A DNA stretch of 23,716 nucleotides from contig UQEO01000024.1 of the NCBI GenBank assembly GCA_900540095.1, positions 1 through 23,716 of the forward strand, written 5' to 3'. The notes under the pieces were generated by a model, which worked only from the letters and a program-made list of their open reading frames with translations, had not been told where the DNA came from and made no database searches. Position numbers and translations under genes: made by a program. How positions within the stretch are numbered: the stretch's first letter is position 1; every line of letters starts with the position of its first letter. Of the stretch, positions 1-8,477 are shown piece by piece. The DNA is from an uncultured Collinsella sp. GTDB taxonomy: Bacteria; Actinomycetota; Coriobacteriia; Coriobacteriales; Coriobacteriaceae.

Positions 1-179
1 TCAAGGTCGCCTGGAAACGAGCCCGGCTCGCGGACATCAACGATCAGATGGCGGTAGCGCTCGTGTTCGACCGCCGCCGGCAGCAGATCAAAGCCCACAA
101 CCTCGTGGCCCTCGTCCAAAAAGCGCTGCACGCATGCGGCTCCGATACCGCCCGAAGCGCCCGTGATCAAAACCCGCAT
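1..179 (-). CDS. Short-chain dehydrogenase/NAD(P)-dependent epimerase, partial (3' end outside window)
   Basis: Only the first 59 codons are present; the gene runs off the left edge. The N-terminus reads MRVLITGASGGIGAACVQRF, a Rossmann-fold start with the TGxxxGIG dinucleotide-binding motif at residues 6-12, followed by an acidic residue at the end of the second strand (VVGFD), which usually favours NAD over NADP. The substrate cannot be told from this fragment. The ATG at 179 is preceded by AAGGAG with a 5-base spacer, and this ribosome site overlaps the stop codon of the transporter gene just upstream (8-base gap), so the two are almost certainly co-transcribed. The general family is clear; the subfamily (classical SDR or extended epimerase) is not. 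Confidence 0.8.
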   Translation of the reverse strand, partial: MRVLITGASGGIGAACVQRFLDEGHEVVGFDLLPAAVEHERYRHLIVDVREPGSFPGDL

Positions 180-188
180 ACTTGCTCC

Positions 189-911
189 TTAGGCGGTTGC
201 GTGGCGCTCGAGGTACTCGGAGCCCACATTCTCGCGCTCCCAGCCGCGCACGACCTTGTAGCCCACGGGGCTCAGGAAGACCTCGCACAGCAGCTCGGCA
301 ACAGCGCCCGTCAGCGAGCACATAAGGACCTGCACCCAGGTCCAACCAAAGAACGTGTGGCTTACCACAATGGCAAAGACCAGGTTGTCGATAAACTGGC
401 CAACACCCGTAGACACATAGGAGCGGAAGGCAAAGCTCGCAAAGTTATTCTTTTTGAGCATACGGCCGAGCGACTGGTTGAGCGTGGAGTTAACCACGGC
501 AGAAACGAGCATTGCCAGCGAAGAGCCCAGCACCACGTACCAGGTGCCGCCGATGGTGGCGTTAAGGGCGGTGTTGACCTCGATCATGCCGGTGTCGTAG
601 TAGGCGCCCCACATACCGGGCGTGAGCGAGCATGCCCAAAAGCACAGGCTCACGGCCAGGTTGACCAGCAGCGCGAGGATAGAGATTTTAATGGATGCCT
701 TGGCGCCAAAGCGCTTGCAGATCATGTCCTGGCACAAAAACGAAACCCAGCTCACCACAAAGCCGCAATCGAGTGCCAGATACGGCAGGCTGATGAGCTC
801 TTTGTTGGCCAGCAGGTTCATCATGATGACGCTCACGAAAAACAGCGAAACCGTTGCCGCGGGAATGCTCCGCAACAGGACCTTGTAGTCCTCCATGACC
901 TTCTTGATCAT
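189..911 (-). CDS. VUT family / YhhQ-type queuosine precursor transporter
   Basis: A 240-residue integral membrane protein with about six hydrophobic segments. It carries features of the YhhQ (DUF165, VUT) family: an acidic/cysteine patch after the second membrane segment (CQDMICKRFGAK, about residues 61-72), the STGVGQFIDNLVF motif near residues 167-179, and a C-terminal SPVGYKVVRGWE. Family members import queuosine precursors (preQ0, preQ1 or queuine) across the inner membrane for tRNA modification; the assignment here is by resemblance. The ATG at 911 has AGGAG a few bases upstream. It has its own promoter and a structured leader, and it is followed by a dehydrogenase gene starting 9 bases after its stop. 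Substrate is inferred, as no queuosine biosynthesis gene is in view. Confidence 0.75.
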   Translation of the reverse strand: MIKKVMEDYKVLLRSIPAATVSLFFVSVIMMNLLANKELISLPYLALDCGFVVSWVSFLCQDMICKRFGAKASIKISILALLVNLAVSLCFWACSLTPGMWGAYYDTGMIEVNTALNATIGGTWYVVLGSSLAMLVSAVVNSTLNQSLGRMLKKNNFASFAFRSYVSTGVGQFIDNLVFAIVVSHTFFGWTWVQVLMCSLTGAVAELLCEVFLSPVGYKVVRGWERENVGSEYLERHATA

Positions 912-938
912 TGTGTACTCCTTTGGTTTTAGGTTTAA

Positions 939-967
939 CGAGCAGGATATCGGACCCGAACTGCTCG
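939..967 (-). promoter_or_regulatory. Hairpin in the leader of the queuosine-precursor transporter
   Basis: On the minus-strand transcript CGAGCAG (967-961) can pair with CTGCTCG (945-939), giving a 7-bp stem with a 15-base loop, about 30 bases before the start codon. The 5' arm can instead join a competing small hairpin in which CCGA pairs with TCGG around a GCAGT loop (about 968-956). Both cannot form together. PreQ1 riboswitches are common in front of this transporter family, but the sequence does not match the class I, II or III consensus that I know, so a riboswitch role is inference. Confidence 0.35.
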
Positions 968-996
968 GACGCCCCGGTCTTGAGACGACAGTGGGT

Positions 997-1025
997 ATGA
1001 TAGCCGCTCACGCGGCATCAGGCAA
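997..1025 (-). promoter_or_regulatory. Sigma-70-type promoter of the transporter/dehydrogenase pair
   Basis: Read on the minus strand, TTGCCT (1025-1020) and TATCAT (1002-997) are separated by exactly 17 bases. This predicts transcription starting near 990 and a leader of about 80 bases containing the hairpin at 939-967. It lies just downstream of the prfC terminator, as expected for a new transcription unit. Confidence 0.55.
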
Positions 1026-1062
1026 GCAAACGGCGCGGCAGCCCCGCAGGACCACCGCGCCG
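1023..1062 (-). terminator. Intrinsic terminator of prfC
   Basis: On the minus strand CGGCGCGG (1062-1055) pairs perfectly with CCGCGCCG (1038-1031), an 8-bp GC stem with a 16-base loop, followed by TTTGCTT. It sits 6 bases after the prfC stop codon. The T run is interrupted, so efficiency is uncertain. Confidence 0.65.
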
Positions 1063-1067
1063 ATGCG

Positions 1068-2681
<1,614 letters not shown>

Positions 2682-2818
2682 GCGGATCCTTTCTTGCATT
2701 GAGTGCATTACGTCGTTGTAACCGCACTATTGTAGCCGCGAAATCCCGCTCTAGGGCGCCTATCAGGACAAATTCATCAGTTGGGGCCTAGGCAGCCGGC
2801 CCAATCCGTATTTGCCTC

Positions 2819-2848
2819 TTGCATAACTGTGCATAGTGTATATATACT
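2819..2848 (+). promoter_or_regulatory. Promoter of the gntR-ABC operon
   Basis: TTGCAT (2819-2824) and TATACT (2843-2848) are 18 bases apart. The -10 box lies inside the palindrome at 2831-2852, so binding there would block transcription directly. Confidence 0.5.
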
Positions 2849-2874
2849 GTGCTTACCGGTTATATACACGTGTA
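2831..2874 (+). promoter_or_regulatory. Operator-like palindromes in front of the GntR regulator
   Basis: Three related symmetric elements overlap here. The 22 bases at 2831-2852 are an imperfect palindrome (18 of 22 positions symmetric) centred on TATATA. GTGTATATA (2836-2844) is repeated in inverse as TATATACAC (2861-2869) with 16 bases between. TACACGTGTA (2865-2874) is a perfect 10-bp palindrome. YtrA-type GntR regulators bind inverted repeats at their own operon promoter, so autoregulation by the adjacent gene is the natural inference. Confidence 0.55.
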
Positions 2875-2896
2875 GCCCATCAGCTAAGGAGCCGCT

Positions 2897-3277
2897 GTGG
2901 ACATCATCCTATCCAATTCGAGCGATAAACCCATCTACGAGCAAATAGCCTCGCAGGTCAAAGCTCAGATCCTTTCGGGCACGCTCGCTGCGGGAGCCAA
3001 ACTCCCCAGCATCCGTGCGCTCGCGAGCGATCTTGGCGTGAGCGTCATCACCACCAAGCGCGCCTACGCCGACCTGGAGCAACTCGGGTTTATCTGCACC
3101 GTGCAGGGCAAGGGCTGTTTTGTCGCCGAGGGCAACCAGGAGCTTTTGCGCGAAAACCAACTCTGCCATATCGAAGAGCTACTTGCGAAAGCGGCAAGCC
3201 AAGCCGAAGCCTTGGGCGTCACGCGCGACAAACTGCACGAGATGCTCGACCTGGTAGCCCCCGAAACCATGCAGTAG
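2897..3277 (+). CDS. GntR family transcriptional regulator, YtrA subfamily
   Basis: A 126-residue regulator made of an N-terminal winged helix-turn-helix (residues about 8-75; KPIYEQIASQVKAQILSG, then the LPSIRALASDLGVSVITTKRAY recognition region) and a short helical tail (about 80-120), which is the compact YtrA layout without a large effector domain. Translation starts at GTG 2897, with AAGGAG 5 bases upstream. It is the first gene of an operon with an ABC ATPase (23 bases on) and a permease. By analogy with the Bacillus ytr operon it probably represses its own transcription and responds to cell-envelope stress or antibiotics, but no inducer can be read from the sequence. Confidence 0.92.
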   Translation: MDIILSNSSDKPIYEQIASQVKAQILSGTLAAGAKLPSIRALASDLGVSVITTKRAYADLEQLGFICTVQGKGCFVAEGNQELLRENQLCHIEELLAKAASQAEALGVTRDKLHEMLDLVAPETMQ

Positions 3278-3300
3278 TCATCTGCAAGAAAGGCTATACC

Positions 3301-4182
3301 ATGCAAAACTTGCTTGAACTCAAAGGCATCTCACGCACTGTAAGCGACCGCTTTTCACTGCGTGATGTCACGCTTGCCGTGGAGCCTGGCCAGATCGTTG
3401 GCTTTGTTGGTGCCAACGGTGCTGGCAAAACAACGACGATTCGAGCCGTTCTCGGGCTTATAAAGCTCGACGCCGGCGAAGTGCGCCTGTTTGGGCAGCG
3501 CTGCGGCGCCGACGCGCCCGATGAGTCGCAACGCCACCTGCACTCCCGCGTCGGCCTTGTCCTGGACACGTGCCCCTTCCCTTCCACGCTCAAGGTTACC
3601 GAAGTTGAGGCACTCGTAAGCCCGGCATACCCCACCTGGAGCCACGACACCTTCGCTAGCCTCATCAACCGATTTGGCTTGGATCCCAAGGCAAAGGTCA
3701 AGGACCTCTCCCGCGGCATGGGCATGAAACTGCAGCTTGCCTGTGCACTCAGCCACAATGCCAAGCTGCTCGTTTTGGACGAGGCCACCGCAGGCCTTGA
3801 TCCCATGGCGCGCGAGGAACTGCTCGACGAGCTGCTTGCCTTTGTCGCCGACGGCCAGCACAGTGTGCTGCTCTCGAGCCACATTACATCCGACCTCGAT
3901 CGCGCTGCCGACCGCGTCATCTGCATCGATAACGGCTCGATTGTGTTTGACCTGCCGCGCGAGGACATTACCGACCGCGCCGGCATCGCCCACTGCACCC
4001 AAGCGCAGGCCGCCGAGCTTATGGCTTGCGTCGAAGGCGCCCGTGCCGTCCGCCACGCCTATAGCGTGGACGTGCTCGTGCCCAACCGTCGCGAAACGCT
4101 CGAGGCCTTCCCCGAGATTCCTTGCGATCGGGCAACCATTGACGACTATCTGCGCCTCATGCTGAAAGGGGCTTCGAAATGA
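3301..4182 (+). CDS. ABC transporter ATP-binding protein (YtrB-like)
   Basis: A 293-residue cytoplasmic ATPase. Walker A is GANGAGKTT (residues 37-45), the ABC signature is LSRGM (136-140, a variant of LSGGQ), Walker B is LLVLDE (156-161) and the switch histidine is in LLSSHI (H194). The last 80 residues or so form a C-terminal extension as seen in drug- and peptide-exporter ATPases of the CcmA/YtrB type. The start has AAAGG upstream. Its TGA overlaps the ATG of the permease gene (ATGA), indicating translational coupling and a shared complex. Together with the GntR regulator it forms a YtrA-type exporter operon; the exported substrate is unknown. Confidence 0.93.
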   Translation: MQNLLELKGISRTVSDRFSLRDVTLAVEPGQIVGFVGANGAGKTTTIRAVLGLIKLDAGEVRLFGQRCGADAPDESQRHLHSRVGLVLDTCPFPSTLKVTEVEALVSPAYPTWSHDTFASLINRFGLDPKAKVKDLSRGMGMKLQLACALSHNAKLLVLDEATAGLDPMAREELLDELLAFVADGQHSVLLSSHITSDLDRAADRVICIDNGSIVFDLPREDITDRAGIAHCTQAQAAELMACVEGARAVRHAYSVDVLVPNRRETLEAFPEIPCDRATIDDYLRLMLKGASK

Positions 4183-4877
4183 AACGCGCCTTTATGTCCG
4201 AGCTCGCCATCGTTCGCACGCTCACCCCGAGCATCGCGGGCGTCGGCCTGTTCATCTTCGTCGTGCTAACCCTTGCCAACGCGTCGGATGGCGATTCCGG
4301 CATGAGCGCCGGCGCCTGCGCGGTCAGCGCCATGTCGCCCATCATGGTCATGAACTCGCTGGCCGGCTTCGACAATCAAAACGGATGGGAGCGTTATCGG
4401 GCAACGCTGCCTCTCACGCGCAAAGACATAATTTGCGCACGCTACCTGTGCATCGTTGTCTTCTCGGCCATCATGGCCTGCGCCGCCGTGCTTTTGAACA
4501 TCATCGCCCTTCCGTTCTTCAACAGCGCGGGCGTGGCCTCGACAGGACAAACCATCTTTGAGATCGCAATTGCCTCGGCAGCATCGATGCTCATCTCCCT
4601 CATGATGGTGTTCTTGGCACAGCCGCTGTTCTTCCGATTTGGACACATGGAGGCACTGCGCCTATCCGTTGGCCTGTTTGCCCTACTCGGATGCCTTACC
4701 ATGGCAGCGCTGAGCTCCTCCAACCCCATCAGCAACTGGCTCATGTCGATTGCCGGGGCGAATCCCGATCCCACCGTCCTTGGCTGTCTGTGTGCAGGAA
4801 TTGCCGTGCTGGCGCTCACACTATGTGTAATCAGCTGCGCTGTCAGCACCAAGGTTTATCGAGTACGCGATCTGTAA
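4179..4877 (+). CDS. ABC-2 type transporter permease
   Basis: A 232-residue membrane protein with about six hydrophobic stretches, beginning around residues 15-30 and ending near 225. The segment NQNGWERYRATLPLTRKDII (about residues 66-85) is typical of ABC-2 permeases paired with GntR-controlled ATPases. Translation overlaps the ATPase gene by 4 bases, so the two products are made together and likely assemble into a dimeric exporter. Substrate is not predictable. A terminator-like hairpin follows 6 bases after the stop. Confidence 0.85.
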   Translation: MKRAFMSELAIVRTLTPSIAGVGLFIFVVLTLANASDGDSGMSAGACAVSAMSPIMVMNSLAGFDNQNGWERYRATLPLTRKDIICARYLCIVVFSAIMACAAVLLNIIALPFFNSAGVASTGQTIFEIAIASAASMLISLMMVFLAQPLFFRFGHMEALRLSVGLFALLGCLTMAALSSSNPISNWLMSIAGANPDPTVLGCLCAGIAVLALTLCVISCAVSTKVYRVRDL

Positions 4878-4883
4878 TCGACG

Positions 4884-4919
4884 AATAAAAAAGCTTAGGT
4901 GGTACCCCGCTTATTTTTT
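4884..4919. terminator. Terminator-like hairpin after the ABC operon
   Basis: An A-rich arm ending in AAGC (to 4894) faces GCTT (4909-4912) followed by ATTTTTT, with GGTGGTACCCC in the loop region. The long A and T runs on the two sides mean it could end transcription in either direction. Pairing in the A/T part needs one or two mismatches. Confidence 0.5.
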
Positions 4920-5005
4920 CAATGAAACGAGGCGGCATAGCGTCACCACCGCCCTTCACAGCAGGCCGTCTAGCTCCTGGCAACCAAAAAGACACCGTCA
5001 GTATA

Positions 5006-5189
5006 TCGAAGGTGAATACTTTTCCGAGAAGTGAACGAGTAAAAACAGCGCCCTGTAGCATCGACATTTTTAAGGACTCAATTCCTGCGGTTTTTGTCTA
5101 AGAATCCTGCGGTTTTGTTCGAAAAAAGTGTGCATGTTCCAGGGGTCCAGATTTACTCGTTCACTTCGCGGAAAACCATTCACCTTCGA
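5006..5189. repeat. Pair of inverted 38-bp repeats with internal direct repeats
   Basis: Positions 5006-5043 and 5152-5189 are inverted copies of each other with 35 of 38 identical bases (outer end TCGAAGGTGAAT, inner end GAAGTGAACGAGTAAA). Weaker similarity continues inward for about 25 more bases on each side. Between them, TCCTGCGGTTTT occurs twice as a direct repeat (5083-5094 and 5105-5116). No transposase or convincing gene lies inside. The wider stretch 4920-5327 holds no gene that I can support. Confidence 0.75.
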
Positions 5190-5327
5190 TTCGAGCCTTA
5201 ACCAAATGCCCTCTCGAACTATGGCCCCTGTCTCACCACAGCGATATCAAAGCTTCATGCCGGGACGGTATCATCGGACGAGCGCCGTAAATCTGGCGCG
5301 GTCGTTCTTTGGGGAGGCATTTCACCC

Positions 5328-6203
5328 GTGTCGTGGGTCGCAGCAGCATTTGTGTCGGCTTTCTTTGCCGGCGTCACATCTGTCCTGGCCAAATGCGGCA
5401 TCAAGCAGACCGACTCCGATGTCGCGACGGCCATTCGCACCTGCGTGGTGCTCGTTTTCGCCTGGGCAATGGCGGGCATTTCTGGATCCATTGGAACCAT
5501 CGGCAGCATCGAACCCAGATCTTGGCTCTTTCTCGTCCTCTCGGGACTCGCTACCGGTGCTTCGTGGATCTGTTACTTTAAGGCGTTGGGCATCGGAGAC
5601 GTCAATAAGGTCGTACCGGTCGACAAGATGAGCACCGTACTCGCTGCACTGATCGCCATCGTGCTTTTTGGCGAGACGAGCAACCTTGCGGTTAAGCTCG
5701 TGGGAACTGCTGTCATCACCCTCGGCACGTTTTTAATGATCGAGAAGAAGCAGTCTGCCGGACCCGAGCGGCAGCAAGACCGGACCTGGCTCGCTTACGC
5801 CCTCGGCGCCGCCGTGTTCGCAGCGCTCACGTCCATCCTTGCCAAGGTTGGCATCGAAGGCGTCGAGTCCAACCTGGCCACGGCAATCCGTACCTGTGTG
5901 GTACTGGTTATGGCATGGGCAATCGTGGCAGCTAAAGGCAAGATGGGCCAAGCCGTGCACGTAGACCGCTACGAACTCGTATTTCTCGCGGCATCGGGCA
6001 TTGCGACTGGCGCATCGTGGCTGCTGTGCTACTACGCCATCGCCACAGGTCAGGTGAGCGTCGTGGTGCAGATCGACAAACTATCGATTGTCGTATCGGT
6101 ACTATTTGCGCGCTTGGCATTCAGCGAAAAGGTCTCGCGGCGCAGCGACATCGGTCTCGCCCTCATCGTACTGGGCACTGCGGCGCTCGCGGTTTGGAAG
6201 TAG
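5328..6203 (+). CDS. EamA/DMT superfamily transporter
   Basis: A 291-residue inner-membrane protein of about ten membrane segments made of two EamA repeats (residues about 4-138 and 155-290). The halves are strikingly alike: ATAIRTCVVLV occurs at 34-44 and again at 184-194, and ATGASW at 75-80 and 226-231, each followed by a related DK-x(n)-GE/SE block, which supports an internal duplication. Family members move amino acids, nucleotides or other small metabolites; the substrate is not predictable. It starts at GTG 5328 with GGGGAGG 10 bases upstream, a rather long spacer; no better start is seen. It stands alone on the plus strand, convergent with the next gene, whose stop is 15 bases away. 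Confidence 0.85.
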   Translation: MSWVAAAFVSAFFAGVTSVLAKCGIKQTDSDVATAIRTCVVLVFAWAMAGISGSIGTIGSIEPRSWLFLVLSGLATGASWICYFKALGIGDVNKVVPVDKMSTVLAALIAIVLFGETSNLAVKLVGTAVITLGTFLMIEKKQSAGPERQQDRTWLAYALGAAVFAALTSILAKVGIEGVESNLATAIRTCVVLVMAWAIVAAKGKMGQAVHVDRYELVFLAASGIATGASWLLCYYAIATGQVSVVVQIDKLSIVVSVLFARLAFSEKVSRRSDIGLALIVLGTAALAVWK

Positions 6204-6218
6204 CGCGGCCAGCAGCCG

Positions 6219-7010
6219 CTACATCCTCACACCTGGCTTGGGATGCCTGTACTGACCGTGGGATGCCGTGCGCTTACCGTGCGAGATGGCAAATTTGGGA
6301 CAACGGTGCAGGCAACGAAGGCAGGCTGCGCACTCCGGCTTTGTCCAGACGGGAAGGCCGTCGCGCATCTCAATCGCCGCCATGGGGCAGCGCTTGGCAC
6401 ACAGGCCGCAGCCGATGCAGCGATCGGCATCGACGGCAAACTTGCTCGTCTGTTGCATGCGCGGCAGCCCAATTGCGTGATACGCGCACGATGCAAACAG
6501 AGGCACGCGATGGCGCATCATGTTGCCCGTGCGGCGTGCCTGCACCGCCTCGATCACGGCATCAATCTGCGCCTCGGCAGCTCTATTGATACCCTCAACC
6601 TTTTGAGGGTCAGACAGGTCGAAAACAGGCGTCCAGGTATCGGGCATCTTGACGCTCATCGCCGCATCTAACTCGAGCCCACGCTCGTGCAGCAGGTCGC
6701 GGGCAAACTTGGCAGATTGGCCGGTCGTCGAACCGTACGTCGAAACATAGAACGTATAGGGGCGCTCGCCGCCCTTTGCACCGGCAGCAATCGACAGGTC
6801 GGCAGTCTTCAAAAACTCGATCATCGGTGTCGGCAGACCCCAAGCATACACCGGAGCAACAAATCCCAGCTGGCAGGGGCCTTCCGTCGCAACAAGGCGA
6901 AGGGCTTCGACATCAAAACGCTCAATCGACACAACCTTGTCGTCTGTCGCCGCCGCAATGCGACGCGCCACATGTTCGCTGTTCCCCGTCGCGCTAAAGT
7001 ACAGGATCAT
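6219..7010 (-). CDS. EFR1 family ferrodoxin (flavodoxin domain plus 2[4Fe-4S])
   Basis: A 263-residue cytoplasmic redox protein. The N-terminal flavodoxin-like domain (residues 1 to about 160) opens with MILYFSATGNSEHVA, the FMN-phosphate-binding loop, and has STYGSTTG near 90-97. The C-terminal part has two [4Fe-4S] motifs: C198, C201, C204, C208 and C227, C230, C233, C237, each ending CP. This domain order defines EFR1 proteins found in many anaerobes. Its electron partner is unknown. The start has GAGGGG upstream. It is 37 bases downstream of the ClC gene in the same direction and may share its transcript. Confidence 0.92.
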   Translation of the reverse strand: MILYFSATGNSEHVARRIAAATDDKVVSIERFDVEALRLVATEGPCQLGFVAPVYAWGLPTPMIEFLKTADLSIAAGAKGGERPYTFYVSTYGSTTGQSAKFARDLLHERGLELDAAMSVKMPDTWTPVFDLSDPQKVEGINRAAEAQIDAVIEAVQARRTGNMMRHRVPLFASCAYHAIGLPRMQQTSKFAVDADRCIGCGLCAKRCPMAAIEMRDGLPVWTKPECAACLRCLHRCPKFAISHGKRTASHGQYRHPKPGVRM

Positions 7011-7047
7011 CTCGTACCCCTCTGGAGTTGACTCGCGATTAACCGCG

Positions 7048-8352
7048 CTATTTGCGCAGCGGCTTGGGCAGCGGAATGCCGGCGGCGATGGCGGCGGCGA
7101 TGGTCATACAGACGATGCCTTTGAGCGGGAAGCACATGAGCAGCAGGCCCACGACCATGATGGGCTGGCGCATGACCGCACCCATCGTCGATGCCGTGCA
7201 GACGGCGACGCAAAAGACCGGATCGGCGCCGGTGAGGATGGCAAGGCCGTAGCCCAGGCTCACACCCGAGAAGATAACCGGGAAGAAGTGGCCGCCACGC
7301 CAACCAAGGTTGATGAGGGCGGGCGTCAGCATGGCCTTAACAAGACCGGTCGCGATAAGCACGCCGGCGGGAATGGTCAGATAGGTTTCCATGAGCACGT
7401 CGGCCTGGGTCTCGCCGGCAAACATGGTGTAGGGCAGAACCGTGCCACAGATGGCGAGCGCCAGACCGGCTAGCATGGCCTTGACGACAGGACGCTCCCC
7501 TATTGCGTGAGACAGTGCCTCGCTCGCATGCTCAGAGACAAAGTACAGCCATCCGCAGACGGTGCCGATCAACGACAGAGGGACGAGCCAGGTAAGCTCT
7601 AGGTTGCCCACCTCGGCGGACTCGAACCTGGGCATGCCCATGCCGCCGCCCACAAGCTGTCCAAGCAGCAGGTAGGTGCCCAGACCGCCGGCAATCGCAA
7701 TACCGTAGACCACCGTCTTTTGCGCCTTGGGCAGCTTGATGGTGATCTCACCGGACGCGGACTCATCGTCGGCGTCTTCACCCTGGCCGTCGGTGCTACC
7801 GGCAAGCGGCGCCACAAAGCCAAAGACGGGCGCGGTAAAGAGCGCCGTCAGGGCAGCCTGGGTGCCCAGCAACGTGAGCTCCCTAAACTCGGCGCCAAAG
7901 CGACGCATGCGGTCGCCGACCCAGCTGCACAGACCGGCGATAACGCCGGTCAGGCCGGCCTCCGGTCCAATGCTTCCGCCAAACAGCAGCGGCAGCAATG
8001 CCGCGAGCGAAAGCTTGCCCAGGTTGTCGTACGGGTAGCGCCCATCGCGCTTTACCTTGGCCATCACCTGGTTGAGGTCATCGGTCTTGGTGCCCGTCGT
8101 CTTTTCGTACAGACCGATCAGCAGGCCGCCCAGCAGGCAGACGAAAAACGGGTATGGCAGAAAGCCAAACGGGCCGCTGGCAAGCTCGGGCGAAGCGACG
8201 CCCAGCGCGTGTGGAATCTCGGTCCATAGATAGTCGATGCCGTGCTCCATCGCAAAGAAGAACAGCCAGACTGCGGCACCTGCGAACGCACCGGTCACGG
8301 CAACGCTAACTAAAAACAGCGCGCGGTTTGTGGGTTTGGCAAGGTTATCCAT
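7048..8352 (-). CDS. ClC family chloride channel / H+-Cl- antiporter
   Basis: A 434-residue membrane protein with roughly ten to twelve hydrophobic helices. GGSIGPEAG (residues 125-133) corresponds to the ClC GxxGPE ion-path motif, with the gating glutamate at E131 kept, and GGHFFPVIFSG to the later GGxFxP motif. Keeping the glutamate is compatible with exchange as well as channel function. A hydrophilic, acidic insert (SGSTDGQGEDADDESASGE-like, near residues 185-205) separates the two halves. There is no CBS domain. The ATG at 8352 has GGAGG 6 bases upstream, and a TACAAT -10-like box lies at 8397-8392. Likely function: anion or acid/osmotic homeostasis. Confidence 0.88.
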   Translation of the reverse strand: MDNLAKPTNRALFLVSVAVTGAFAGAAVWLFFFAMEHGIDYLWTEIPHALGVASPELASGPFGFLPYPFFVCLLGGLLIGLYEKTTGTKTDDLNQVMAKVKRDGRYPYDNLGKLSLAALLPLLFGGSIGPEAGLTGVIAGLCSWVGDRMRRFGAEFRELTLLGTQAALTALFTAPVFGFVAPLAGSTDGQGEDADDESASGEITIKLPKAQKTVVYGIAIAGGLGTYLLLGQLVGGGMGMPRFESAEVGNLELTWLVPLSLIGTVCGWLYFVSEHASEALSHAIGERPVVKAMLAGLALAICGTVLPYTMFAGETQADVLMETYLTIPAGVLIATGLVKAMLTPALINLGWRGGHFFPVIFSGVSLGYGLAILTGADPVFCVAVCTASTMGAVMRQPIMVVGLLLMCFPLKGIVCMTIAAAIAAGIPLPKPLRK

Positions 8353-8477
8353 CGGGTCCTCCCGCGGTCAAAGTCGACATAGATACGTTTTATTGTAGAG
8401 CGAGCGTTGCCCGAACGAGCCAACCACCTGCGCCGCAAACGGCACCATTGGGAGCCATAGTGGGGCAGGCTCAAGAC

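Noticed and set aside
4891..4912. AGGTGGTACC sequence resembling the conserved T-box of tRNA-sensing riboswitches.
   Set aside because: It lies right after an ABC permease stop within a short A/T-flanked hairpin, there is no room for stem I or a specifier loop, and no synthetase or amino-acid gene follows. A terminator explains it better.
5128..5631. Plus-strand open frame of 167 codons starting in the inverted repeat.
   Set aside because: It overlaps the EamA gene in another frame and its start is repeat sequence; no domain or ribosome site supports it.
8402..8470. 22-codon minus-strand frame between the LOG and ClC genes.
   Set aside because: No ribosome site, and its end overlaps the likely -10 box of the ClC promoter.
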